From: a virus
Direction: 5' to 3' (one strand)
Virus record (IMG/VR): IMGVR_UViG_3300030118_001178
Location: 1-23,088 of that record
Length of the DNA stretch: 23,088 nt
Shown: positions 1 through 6,719 of the stretch, piece after piece
Position numbering within the stretch: position 1 is the first letter of the stretch
How the letters are laid out: each line of letters starts with the position of its first letter
Notes under the pieces: generated by a model
Seen by the model: the letters and a program-made list of their open reading frames with translations, nothing else
Databases searched by the model: none
What the model was told of the DNA's origin: nothing
Made by a program: the position numbers and the translations under genes

Positions 1-548
1 TATTACTTGGATTAGAACAAGCAATATCAGATGTAACAAGTTCAAATGCTACTTCAAATAATACAAGTACCAGTGGATCCAATACTTCGATCCATGGATA
101 TGAGGCTACAACCAATTACAATTCTGGATCAAATCCGACAACTACTCATACAACTACTAGTACAACTCATAATAGTTCTGAGACTGCATCTGCACCGGCC
201 AATGCACCTAGCACACAAATCTATTCTAGTAATTCATGTACTATCGCATATAGCGGTGCATTAAGTACAGTAACCTTTGGGATCGCAGGATCCGGATATT
301 ACCATGATCCTTACTGCGAGAGAAGAATGTTAGCACAAGTTTTAAATAAGTTTGGATTAAAAGTTGGTGCTTTAAGTTTACTATGCCAGGATCCAAATGT
401 TCGTAAAGCATTATATGATGCGGCCAGTTATTGTCCGATCAATGGCAAAATAGGCCTAGAGGCTAAAGCAGAATGGGATAAATTAAATGCTGATGTCACA
501 GATCAAGTAGATCAGTACAGAGTATATAAAGAAAGTTTAAAACAATGA
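1..548 (+). CDS. Ser/Thr/Asn-rich phage protein, 3' part only
   Basis: The reading frame is open from position 3 to the stop at 546-548, giving about 181 visible residues; the start lies outside the window. The first ~85 residues are low-complexity Ser/Thr/Asn with runs such as TTTSTTHNSS, which look like an extended linker. The last ~85 form a compact part with paired cysteines (DPYCERR, LLCQDP, ASYCP). I recall a similar C-terminal pattern in late-region proteins of marine T7-like phages, but I cannot name a function. Its place upstream of the terminase genes suggests a tail- or virion-associated protein. Its stop overlaps the next start by 4 bases (ATGA), so the two are probably translationally coupled. 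An ATG at 327 is internal, because the frame and composition continue upstream of it. Confidence 0.75.
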   Translation, partial: LLGLEQAISDVTSSNATSNNTSTSGSNTSIHGYEATTNYNSGSNPTTTHTTTSTTHNSSETASAPANAPSTQIYSSNSCTIAYSGALSTVTFGIAGSGYYHDPYCERRMLAQVLNKFGLKVGALSLLCQDPNVRKALYDAASYCPINGKIGLEAKAEWDKLNADVTDQVDQYRVYKESLKQ

Positions 549-1969
549 AAAAGATTTTGATCAGTATAGTGTTTTTTTGCACTCCTCTTTTCGCCTATAC
601 TGAGACTTTAACCACAAACAATCTAATAACTAATGGCACTTTTGAAAGTGGTAATAGTAATGGTTGGACAACCAATGGTGATGTTCAAGTATTAAATGAC
701 TGTTGTGGTTCAAACTATGATCTGGAGTTTGGAGATAGTGGTAGTATCGAGCAATCATTTTCCCTCATTAGTGAGACTGTTACTCAAACAATGCTTGATA
801 ATGGCAACTTATCTTTGAACTCCAGTATTCTTATACAAAATGGTGAATGTTCTGGTACAGGATGTTGGGCAGGATCTAATAGAGGTGGTGTTGATCCATT
901 TACTGTTAGATTACAAATTAAAGATGCTAATGAAAATGTATTAGCTACTTCAACTAACATAAGAACTAATAGTCCAACTGGAATTAATGGAGAAGTGTTT
1001 TATGATCAAGTTACATATAATGGCACTGGTTCTAATATTGGATCTATCTTTATTAGTGCTACTGATGCTGCTGCACCTAGTGTACTTGGTTCAACTAATG
1101 TAGATAATGTATCAGTTACTTTAACTTATGATAATACTGTATTAACTGCTACTCAAACTACTGCACTAAATGAAACTGTAGAAGAGTTAAATGAAGTTAT
1201 AGAATTATTTGAAGAGATTATACCAGAAGAAATATTTACAGAAGAATTTGTTATACAAGAATTTGAACCAATAGCATTGGAAATTATAGAAGAAAACTTT
1301 ACAGAATTAACAATAGCTGAACAATTTATAGAAGAAGAAATGATCTTATCAGTTGTAGAGACTGAACCAGAGATCGTGGAGATGGTGGAACCAGAACCAG
1401 TAGTAGAAGAGATTACTGAGATGGTAGAAGAAATACAAACTATAGAAGAAGAATTATATGCAGAAGTCAGTCAGCAAGAAGAACCAGGGATCACTGAACC
1501 AGAAGAAAAAGAAATCAGTGAGCCGGAAGAAGAGATCAACAGTGAAGAACCAGGATCAGAACCAGGATCAGAACCGGAATCAACTGGAACTGGAGATGAA
1601 GGATCTACTCAAACAATTTCTGAGGAAACTACTACTGTACCTGGAATAGATGATATAGCAGCTAAAGTTGCATCTAAGATCCAAGATCTAGATCGTAGAT
1701 TGGAAGTCACACAAATGATCGTAGCTAAAGTTATTATGGGTGAAAATAATAATGCTATAAATTCTTATGCTAAATTTGGTAATGAGATATTTGAAAATCA
1801 ATTAGAGATCAAAGAGATCTCACTAACAACTGCATATTTAAAAGATCTAGAAAAAGATGATCGTGTAATTTCATCACCGGTGTTTTATGAATACCAGGAA
1901 AAACTAGATAAGGCTAATGCAGATGTCATTAGAGCAAAAGAACATTTAAGAAATATACGAGGTTATTAA
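545..1969 (+). CDS. Secreted or envelope-targeted acidic phage protein with jelly-roll-like N-terminal domain
   Basis: This 474-residue protein begins with a classic signal peptide: MKK, a hydrophobic core to about residue 17, and likely cleavage after PLFA near residue 18. Residues ~25-195 are rich in Gly/Asn/Thr/Ser and start NLITNGTFESG, the typical opening of carbohydrate-binding, galactose-binding-like modules. Residues ~205-375 are extremely Glu-rich (EEI, EPE, VEE) and contain a short 12-base tandem repeat encoding EPGS units. The last ~100 residues look helical. A Sec signal is unusual for a virion protein. It may be exported to the host envelope (exclusion, lysis or surface change), or the hydrophobic N-terminus may be part of the particle. 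No specific family is claimed. The start is set by the ATGA overlap with the upstream gene. Confidence 0.75.
   Translation: MKKILISIVFFCTPLFAYTETLTTNNLITNGTFESGNSNGWTTNGDVQVLNDCCGSNYDLEFGDSGSIEQSFSLISETVTQTMLDNGNLSLNSSILIQNGECSGTGCWAGSNRGGVDPFTVRLQIKDANENVLATSTNIRTNSPTGINGEVFYDQVTYNGTGSNIGSIFISATDAAAPSVLGSTNVDNVSVTLTYDNTVLTATQTTALNETVEELNEVIELFEEIIPEEIFTEEFVIQEFEPIALEIIEENFTELTIAEQFIEEEMILSVVETEPEIVEMVEPEPVVEEITEMVEEIQTIEEELYAEVSQQEEPGITEPEEKEISEPEEEINSEEPGSEPGSEPESTGTGDEGSTQTISEETTTVPGIDDIAAKVASKIQDLDRRLEVTQMIVAKVIMGENNNAINSYAKFGNEIFENQLEIKEISLTTAYLKDLEKDDRVISSPVFYEYQEKLDKANADVIRAKEHLRNIRGY
1547..1582 (+). repeat. Three 12-bp tandem repeats in the acidic protein gene
   Basis: GAACCAGGATCA occurs twice in tandem, followed by a diverged third copy (GAACCGGAATCA). 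The units encode EPGS, EPGS and EPES. They sit in the low-complexity Glu-rich linker, so length variation by slippage is likely. Confidence 0.85.
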
Positions 1970-1970
1970 T

Positions 1971-2198
1971 ATGGATATAAAATCATGGTTAGGTATAGGA
2001 TCTCTATTGATTACTCTTTTAGGATTTGCAATATTCCAGGGTAAGTTGATAAACAGAATAGATGCTATTGAGGCTAAGAAAACAATAGATATCAAACCAT
2101 TAGAAACTCAGATCCAAATTAATAATGCTGAGATCAAAGTATTACAGACACAAGTACAACAGTTAAAAACATTAAATGATAATCCATTAGGGAGATAA
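1971..2198 (+). CDS. Small membrane-anchored coiled-coil protein (spanin-like architecture)
   Basis: This 75-residue protein has one N-terminal transmembrane segment (about residues 6-24, rich in Leu/Ile/Gly/Phe) followed by a polar helical region. Regularly spaced Ile/Leu there (IDAIEAKK, IQINNAEIKVLQTQVQQLK) suggest a coiled coil. An N-terminal anchor plus periplasmic coiled coil is the layout of Rz-type inner-membrane spanins, and in T7 the Rz gene lies by the terminase genes. At 75 residues it is short for Rz, so a lysis role is only an inference. It starts 1 base after the preceding stop, as part of the same late operon. Confidence 0.65.
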   Translation: MDIKSWLGIGSLLITLLGFAIFQGKLINRIDAIEAKKTIDIKPLETQIQINNAEIKVLQTQVQQLKTLNDNPLGR

Positions 2199-2201
2199 CA
2201 T

Positions 2202-2342
2202 ATGCCAAGTAAAAGACCAGGACTATATGCAAATATAAACAAAAGAAAAAAAGCAGGAACTTCTAGATCTAAAAAGAAATCTACAATAACTGCTAAAGCA
2301 TATGCAAATATGAAAGCAGGGTTTCCAAAAAAGAAAAAGTAA
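2202..2342 (+). CDS. Tiny lysine-rich phage protein (46 aa)
   Basis: An ATG at 2202 opens a 46-residue frame (MPSKRPGLYANINKRKK...) ending in KKKK and TAA. It starts three bases after the previous stop, with GGGAGATAACAT in front as ribosome binding site. The opening KRPGLYANI is one I recall from short basic proteins in many marine T7-like phages. The function is unknown; the very high Lys/Arg content suggests binding to nucleic acid or to an acidic partner. Confidence 0.75.
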   Translation: MPSKRPGLYANINKRKKAGTSRSKKKSTITAKAYANMKAGFPKKKK

Positions 2343-2371
2343 TAAGAATTAATTAACGAGAGGATATTATT

Positions 2372-2461
2372 ATGCCAATGGGTAAAGGAACATATGGATC
2401 TAAGAGAGGCCGACCACCTATGAAAAAATCTAAGATGCCAATGAAGAAAAAGAAAAAGTGA
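2372..2461 (+). CDS. Tiny lysine-rich phage protein (29 aa)
   Basis: An ATG at 2372, preceded by ACGAGAGGATATT, opens a 29-residue frame, MPMGKGTYGSKRGRPPMKK..., ending in five lysines. Its stop overlaps the next start (GTGA, 4 bases), which supports real translation despite the small size. RGRPP resembles an AT-hook core, so DNA binding is possible but not shown. Confidence 0.6.
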   Translation: MPMGKGTYGSKRGRPPMKKSKMPMKKKKK

Positions 2462-2709
2462 GTAAGAAAATTGAGAGTAATGAACGAGACATTACACATA
2501 TAAAAACACCAACTACTAAAGAAAAAGCAGATCAAATAGTTGATATGTTAATTACCCAGGCACACAGTAGATTATCATCTGGTGAACCATTAACTGCATC
2601 AGAGATGAAAGTATGCCTGGACATTTGTAAGACTTATAGTAGTGGAATTATGGTAGATCCTAATATAGATCTATTAAAAGATTTACCATTTGAACATGAT
2701 GGCACTTAA
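2458..2709 (+). CDS. Putative small terminase subunit (DNA maturase A)
   Basis: This is an 83-residue protein starting at GTG (2458), overlapping the stop of the gene before it. Residues ~19-60 are predicted helical (KEKADQIVDMLITQAHSRL, EMKVCLDICKTY), and the C-terminus (DPNIDLLKDLPF) is acidic and hydrophobic. Size and position, just ahead of the large terminase with one small gene between, match T7 gp18, which helps recognise concatemeric DNA and regulates gp19. Sequence similarity to gp18 is too weak for me to assert from reading alone; the call rests mostly on synteny and helical content. Confidence 0.6.
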   Translation: MSKKIESNERDITHIKTPTTKEKADQIVDMLITQAHSRLSSGEPLTASEMKVCLDICKTYSSGIMVDPNIDLLKDLPFEHDGT

Positions 2710-2730
2710 AAATTCAAAAGTGAGGTGAAT

Positions 2731-2985
2731 ATGTCAATAAAGAAAGGATCAGAAACTTTTAGCGGCTATAACAAACCTAAAAGAACACCTGGTCATAAAA
2801 CTAAAAGTCATGCAGTTTTAGCTAAAGTTGGAGATCAAACTAAGTTAATTAGGTTTGGCCAACAAGGTGTAAGTGGTGATAAAGGTAATACTGCAAGATC
2901 AAGATCATTTAAGGCCAGGCATGGTAAGAATATTAATAAAGGTAAAATGTCCGCAGCTTATTGGGCGAACAAAGTTAAATGGTAA
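2731..2985 (+). CDS. Conserved small basic phage protein
   Basis: The chosen ATG (2731) has GAGG at 2722-2725; a GTG at 2725 would place that site inside the coding region. The product is 84 residues and basic, with a block FSGYNKPKRTPGHKTKSH near the start and FKARHGKNINKGKMSAAYW near the end. I recall this pattern as a conserved protein of unknown role next to the terminase in marine podophages. It overlaps the large terminase start by 7 bases. Confidence 0.7.
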   Translation: MSIKKGSETFSGYNKPKRTPGHKTKSHAVLAKVGDQTKLIRFGQQGVSGDKGNTARSRSFKARHGKNINKGKMSAAYWANKVKW

Positions 2986-4652
2986 AGAAACTTTCTAATG
3001 TACCTGCAAAATTAAAGATCTTTAAAAACTTTTTATATATAGCCTGGAAACATTTACAACTACCAGATCCTACTCCAATGCAATATGAGATCGCAGATTA
3101 TTTACAATATGGATCTAAAAGAATTTGCATACAGGCATTTAGAGGTGCAGGTAAATCTTGGATCACATCTGCATTTACAGTTTGGAATTTATTAATGGAC
3201 TGTGATCGAAACATCCTGGTAGTCTCTGCTAGTAAAACTAGAGCAGATGACTTTAGTACATTTACACAAAGACTGATCCAGGAACTTCCGATCTGTGAAC
3301 ATTTAGTACCTAATGAAAATCAAAGACAATCTAAAGTATCTTTTGATGTAGGTGGTGCCAGGGCATCTCATGCACCATCAGTTAAGTCTATGGGTATTAC
3401 CGGACAACTTACCGGATCAAGAGCAGATCTAATTATTGCTGATGATGTAGAGTCAGCTAATAATTCTCAAACACAATTAATGAGAGATCGCCTGGGTGAG
3501 ACTGTTAAAGAATTTGATTCGATTATAAAACCAGAAGTAGGTAGGATCGTATTCCTGGGTACACCACAAACTGAAATGTCTTTATACAATCAGTTAGAAG
3601 AGAGAGGATTTAAAACTCAGATCTGGTCAGCTAGATATCCAGGTGAAAAAGAAAAGATCAACTATGGATCTAAACTAGCAAAGTCTTTGATCGAAAATAA
3701 ATACAATTTAAAACCTGGTGATCCTATAGATCCAAAAAGATTTGATGAAGAAGATCTAATGGAAAGAGAGGCTAGTTATGGCCGATCTGGATTTGCATTA
3801 CAGTTTATGTTAGATACAACATTATCTGATGTAAACATGTACCCACTTAAACTTAATGATCTAATGGTCATGTCCGGTATCGACTCTTGGGATGAGGCAC
3901 CAGGTAAAGTACAGTGGGCTAGTGGGATCGAGCAGATCAAAGCATTAGATCCAGAACTTCCTAATGTAGGACTTAAAGGTGATTACTATGTAGCACCTAT
4001 GTATTGCAGTAGTGAATATTATTCATTCGAGGGATCTGTTATGTCTATAGATCCGGCAGGTAGAGGTAAAGATCGGACTGCCTATAGTATTGTAAAGATG
4101 CTTAATGGGATCTTATATTTAACAGACATAGGATCATTTGAAGGTGGGTATGAAGATCAGACACTTACTGATCTAGCATTAGCGGCCAAGGCTCAAAATG
4201 TTAATCAGATCATAGTAGAATCTAACTTTGGTGATGGAATGTTCAATAGGCTATTAGAGCCTATATTAGCAAAGATATGGCCAGTTTCTTTAGATGAAGT
4301 ACGATCATCTATCCAGAAAGAAAAAAGGATTATAGACACTCTAGAGCCTGTAATGAACCAACATAGGCTAGTAATCAATCAAGAATTAATCAGAAGAGAC
4401 TTTGATCTAGATCGTGATCATCAACTATTTTATCAGATGTCCAGGATCACTAGATCTAAAGGATCATTAAGACATGATGACCAGATAGATGTCTTAGCTA
4501 TGGCAGTTCAATATTGGAATGAGGCTATAGGAAGAGATGTAGATCAAGCATTAGATTCCGCTAAAGAAGAAAGATTACGAGAAGAACTAGATGATTTTTT
4601 AGAACATACGATAGATCGCAGAAAACATAAATCAAATTCCTGGATAAATTAA
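2979..4652 (+). CDS. Terminase large subunit (T7 gp19-type DNA maturase B)
   Basis: This 557-residue ATPase/nuclease packages concatemeric DNA into the prohead. The N-terminal motor has a Walker A-type loop, FRGAGKSW, with the lysine at residue 59. A Walker B segment LIIADDVES has its acidic pair at ~155-156, and a motif III-like VFLGTPQTE follows. The C-terminal RNase H-like nuclease shows SIDPAGRGKD (Asp ~358), IIVESNFGDG and HDDQIDVLAMA (Asp ~504), all typical of gp19-type terminases. Length is close to T7 gp19 (586). The ATG at 2979 overlaps the end of the preceding gene. A long non-coding gap follows the stop, as expected at the end of the late region. Confidence 0.95.
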   Translation: MVKKLSNVPAKLKIFKNFLYIAWKHLQLPDPTPMQYEIADYLQYGSKRICIQAFRGAGKSWITSAFTVWNLLMDCDRNILVVSASKTRADDFSTFTQRLIQELPICEHLVPNENQRQSKVSFDVGGARASHAPSVKSMGITGQLTGSRADLIIADDVESANNSQTQLMRDRLGETVKEFDSIIKPEVGRIVFLGTPQTEMSLYNQLEERGFKTQIWSARYPGEKEKINYGSKLAKSLIENKYNLKPGDPIDPKRFDEEDLMEREASYGRSGFALQFMLDTTLSDVNMYPLKLNDLMVMSGIDSWDEAPGKVQWASGIEQIKALDPELPNVGLKGDYYVAPMYCSSEYYSFEGSVMSIDPAGRGKDRTAYSIVKMLNGILYLTDIGSFEGGYEDQTLTDLALAAKAQNVNQIIVESNFGDGMFNRLLEPILAKIWPVSLDEVRSSIQKEKRIIDTLEPVMNQHRLVINQELIRRDFDLDRDHQLFYQMSRITRSKGSLRHDDQIDVLAMAVQYWNEAIGRDVDQALDSAKEERLREELDDFLEHTIDRRKHKSNSWIN

Positions 4653-4874
4653 TTCCTACTATCGAGAGTTAAGAGACTTGTATAACCTATTGTATCTGAT
4701 AGGTACATGTTTAGGTAGCAAGGGTGGGTGAGATAGTAGTCTATACTCTTAGTGATACTATTAGTGAACTAAGGGTACATGGGTGTATCTTAGATACTTA
4801 CTCCACCTAGTCACTCTCAAGGTATTTTTGGTACACCTAGATCTAACACTTATAAACAACTACAACTAACTATT
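4653..4874. other. Structured non-coding gap after the terminase
   Basis: I see no credible gene in these 222 bases, but many inverted repeats: CTACTATC (4656-4663) with GATAGTAG (4732-4739); ACCTAT (4685-4690) with ATAGGT (4699-4704); CTTAGT (4748-4753) with ACTAAG (4768-4773); and the 13-base palindrome GTATCT-T-AGATAC (4785-4797). A 12-base word, TTGGTACACCTA (4828-4839), recurs at 5846. The gap lies between late and early genes, where T7-like phages have their terminal repeats and packaging signals. Termination or packaging roles are inferred. Confidence 0.6.
4828..4839 (+). repeat. Direct repeat TTGGTACACCTA, copy 1
   Basis: An identical 12-mer lies at 5846-5857. Each copy is followed by ACAACTAA (4862-4869 and 5863-5870) shortly before a gene start. 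It could be a phage-specific promoter, a protein site or a terminal-repeat fragment. Confidence 0.6.
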
Positions 4875-5051
4875 ATGACTGTATTATTAATTATATTGAT
4901 ATGTGCAATAGCACTAGCTATGCACTATTATCCAGAACACTTTAAAGATTTCTTACACACAATAAGAACCACATATCTAAGACCAGAGATCAGTATTTTT
5001 GAATTGATCATCTTAGCAGTGATTACATTATTAATTATATCGATATTATGA
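4875..5051 (+). CDS. Small two-transmembrane protein, holin candidate
   Basis: An ATG at 4875 opens a 58-residue frame. It has two hydrophobic segments (about residues 2-16 and 41-58) joined by a polar, charged loop (YYPEHFKDFLHTIRTTYLRPE). Two-TM proteins of this size beside a terminase gene are typical class II holins; T7 gp17.5 lies just before gp18. No endolysin gene is adjacent, so the role is inferred from topology and place. The stop overlaps the next ATG by 4 bases (ATGA), which supports translation. Confidence 0.6.
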   Translation: MTVLLIILICAIALAMHYYPEHFKDFLHTIRTTYLRPEISIFELIILAVITLLIISIL

Positions 5052-5218
5052 ATGGAGTAGATTTACAACTAATTATGTTAGATAAAGGGATCACCTTAGA
5101 TAGACTATGTGATGATCTTGATCTCAGTAGAAATCAAATTGTAGGTATGCTACATGGAGACTCAGAGATCTCTAAAGAAGTTAAAGTATATGTAGGTACT
5201 TATGCCAAAGGATCCTAA
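5048..5218 (+). CDS. Small HTH-like protein (56 aa)
   Basis: This ATGA-coupled frame encodes a 56-residue protein. Residues ~12-36 (DKGITLDRLCDDLDLSRNQIVGMLHG) read like a Cro/cI-type helix-turn-helix: a short helix, a turn at LDLS, then a recognition helix SRNQIVGML. It is short for a complete repressor. It overlaps the downstream metallopeptidase gene by 17 bases, so the two are probably made together. DNA binding is inferred from the pattern only. Confidence 0.5.
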   Translation: MNGVDLQLIMLDKGITLDRLCDDLDLSRNQIVGMLHGDSEISKEVKVYVGTYAKGS

Positions 5219-5543
5219 GTTTCCATCTTATGTGACTATGGGTTATACCAAGATCAAATTGATCTTAGTAGATCCAGAGATCTGTAAAGATATCGGAGAG
5301 CAGCAAGGATCATACATGGGATCACCGCCATACAAGATCTACCTGGATCGAGACATCATAACTAATGGTGGATCTGATGCTGCTAATCTAGTGATCCATG
5401 AGATCTTACATCATATCTATGGTGTATCTGAATGTGATGATAAGACTACAGAAGAGATCCTGGTTAATACATTAGCTAATGGGATCACTGAGTTGATCTA
5501 TAGATCTGAACTTAAAGACTGGTTAAGAAAACAAACATTATAG
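5202..5543 (+). CDS. Putative zinc metallopeptidase (HExxH protein)
   Basis: The 113-residue protein contains VIHEILHHIY with His66, Glu67 and His70, the HExxH zinc-binding and catalytic signature. A following helix TEEILVNTLANGI (Glu84/85) is well placed for the third zinc ligand of a gluzincin-type fold such as ImmA/IrrE or SprT-like proteins. The N-terminal half (MGYTKIKLILVDPE, PPYKIYLDRD) looks like a beta sheet. Substrate is unknown. The coupled HTH-like gene upstream recalls ImmR/ImmA repressor-protease pairs; a lysis role beside the holin candidate is the alternative. The overlap with the upstream gene supports the ATG at 5202. Confidence 0.65.
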   Translation: MPKDPKFPSYVTMGYTKIKLILVDPEICKDIGEQQGSYMGSPPYKIYLDRDIITNGGSDAANLVIHEILHHIYGVSECDDKTTEEILVNTLANGITELIYRSELKDWLRKQTL

Positions 5544-5717
5544 AACCTGGAATATTTGATACAAAAATATGAAAGGGTAATCGTATAGGCGAGGCCTAGG
5601 ATCTCCCATATCGATCTATGGCCGAGGGTGTGGGTATAATGTCACTGGCCTGGTGACACAAATATTCTAATGATCAATGATCCTGCGGATCCACAAAGGA
5701 TATCGTATCTGATGATC

Positions 5718-5733
5718 ATTTAGGATCCTAAAT
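5718..5733. repeat. 16-bp perfect palindrome ATTTAGGATCCTAAAT
   Basis: The two 8-base arms are perfectly complementary without a spacer and sit inside a larger nested stem. The sub-word GGATCCTAAATT (5723-5734) recurs at 8578-8589, inside another inverted repeat ahead of the winged-helix gene. That suggests a shared operator or structural element. Confidence 0.7.
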
Positions 5734-5845
5734 TTTCAGATCTGGCCAGGATTATACGAAGTTTAGGCCTAGGTTTTTGGTTTTTGGTGTGTCTTTGTGT
5801 GTGGGTGTTTCAGTTTTTTTCGAGATAGATCAAATAGATACACCA

Positions 5846-5857
5846 TTGGTACACCTA
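5846..5857 (+). repeat. Direct repeat TTGGTACACCTA, copy 2
   Basis: Identical to 4828-4839. Locally it is embedded in a second short repetition, ATAGATACA (5834-5842 and 5858-5866), flanking the 12-mer. Confidence 0.6.
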
Positions 5858-5912
5858 TAGATACAACTAATGAAATTCCAAGGTGGGATTAATTACATTA
5901 TGGAGTGACTTT

Positions 5913-6260
5913 ATGAAAACACATTACATAGTAGAAACCAGTTATGGTGATCAGAAACTTACAAAAGTAGATCAGTATGGTGATCCAATAGATCCAGGTG
6001 TGAAACAACTGAGCCTTGATCTTAACTTTAAATGCCAGGTGATCTTCAAACCTAACAATGAATTAGTATTTGAGATCTTTGGATCTACAGAAGAAGATGC
6101 AGTGGGTAATGCTAAGATCCAGGTTGCAGATCTATTGAAGGACTTTGATGATCTTACAGATAATCCTGGCAACAGTATCGAAGTGAGTCCATTTCTTAGG
6201 CATAAAATTGCTATGCTGAAATGTACTGATCAGATAGAGTTCAGAATTGCAAATGAATAG
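5913..6260 (+). CDS. Early-region protein of unknown function (115 aa)
   Basis: The ATG at 5913 has GGAG at 5902-5905 with a 7-base spacer, which makes it a better start than the upstream in-frame ATG at 5883. The product begins MKTHYIVETSYGDQKL and reads as mixed alpha/beta with an acidic middle (STEEDAVGNAKIQVADLLKD). No motif is recognised. It is the first of four overlapping small genes that look like a host-takeover or early block. Confidence 0.7.
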   Translation: MKTHYIVETSYGDQKLTKVDQYGDPIDPGVKQLSLDLNFKCQVIFKPNNELVFEIFGSTEEDAVGNAKIQVADLLKDFDDLTDNPGNSIEVSPFLRHKIAMLKCTDQIEFRIANE

Positions 6261-6477
6261 AATGTCAGCAGAAATTATTAAAGACTACATAAACCTGGAC
6301 ACATCAGAAGAAGATCTTAAGAAGATGGCTACCAGGGATCTTATGATCAACTTAAAGCATTATCGATCTAAGATCGGAACTGAGGATAATAAATCCATGA
6401 TCAGTAAAATTGAAAATGAAGTATTATCCAGGAACCTTGGTGATGAGTTTTTCAATTCTAAGTGGAAAAAGATATGA
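6253..6477 (+). CDS. Small early-region protein of unknown function (74 aa)
   Basis: The likely start is ATG 6253, overlapping the preceding stop by 8 bases; ATG 6262 is an alternative. The product is charged and helical (TSEEDLKKMATRDLMINLKHYRSKIG). No recognised family. It is coupled to the next gene through an ATGA overlap. Confidence 0.65.
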   Translation: MNRMSAEIIKDYINLDTSEEDLKKMATRDLMINLKHYRSKIGTEDNKSMISKIENEVLSRNLGDEFFNSKWKKI

Positions 6478-6719
6478 AGAGTAAACAAGATCGTATAGAT
6501 CATAATTCAGTTGTAGATTTAGAAATGGATCGTAAACATATGATCGAATTTTTACAGGATCAGAACAGAACTACTTATGATGATCTGATAATAATGCGGA
6601 AACATTATGAAGAGTTATGTGATGCCAGGCTACTTAAATTGGAGTCTGCAATCTGGTTGATCTTGATCTGGAAAGAAATCTATAGAAGAGACTCTTTTAT
6701 AATAAGGCCGCCTAAATGA
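6474..6719 (+). CDS. Small early-region protein of unknown function (81 aa)
   Basis: The ATG at 6474 forms an ATGA overlap with the preceding stop and is preferred to the in-frame GTG at 6462. It is a helical, charged protein with a hydrophobic stretch near the C-terminus (LESAIWLILIWKEIYRR), perhaps an amphipathic or membrane-associated helix. No family recognised. Confidence 0.65.
   Translation: MKSKQDRIDHNSVVDLEMDRKHMIEFLQDQNRTTYDDLIIMRKHYEELCDARLLKLESAIWLILIWKEIYRRDSFIIRPPK

Larger units (their letters stand above)
5544..5912. other. Long structured non-coding region between late and early genes
   Basis: I see no gene here. The segment looks G+C-richer than its flanks. It contains a perfect TATAAT (5635-5640) without a convincing -35 box, a hairpin TGTCAC/GTGACA (5640-5645, 5653-5658) and GATCC-tgc-GGATC (5679-5691). 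Stem TCGTAT/ATACGA (5703-5708, 5754-5759) encloses ATCTGA/TCAGAT and a 16-base palindrome. AGGCCTAGG occurs at both 5592 and 5765, followed by G/T-rich runs to about 5820. This could be a structured RNA, a packaging or terminal signal, or a control region. Confidence 0.6.

Noticed and set aside
46-264. 72-residue open frame with Leu/His/Ile-rich product
   Set aside because: It lies in another frame of the Ser/Thr/Asn-rich gene, whose frame stays open from position 3 to 548 with protein-like composition.
1458-1649. Basic 63-residue frame inside the Glu-rich region
   Set aside because: It is the out-of-frame shadow of Glu-rich codons in the 545-1969 gene, with no ribosome site.
2353-2535. Minus-strand hydrophobic Phe-rich 60-residue frame
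   Set aside because: It is the complement of the lysine-rich tiny genes; poly-Lys codons read backward give Phe. No minus-strand signals were found.
5635-5640. Perfect TATAAT as a stand-alone sigma70 promoter
   Set aside because: There is no acceptable -35 box or TG extension at the right distance, so it is kept only as part of the structured-element finding.
5883-5912. Upstream ATG start for the 5913 gene
   Set aside because: GGAG at 5902 fits ATG 5913 much better, and the extra residues contain the ribosome site.
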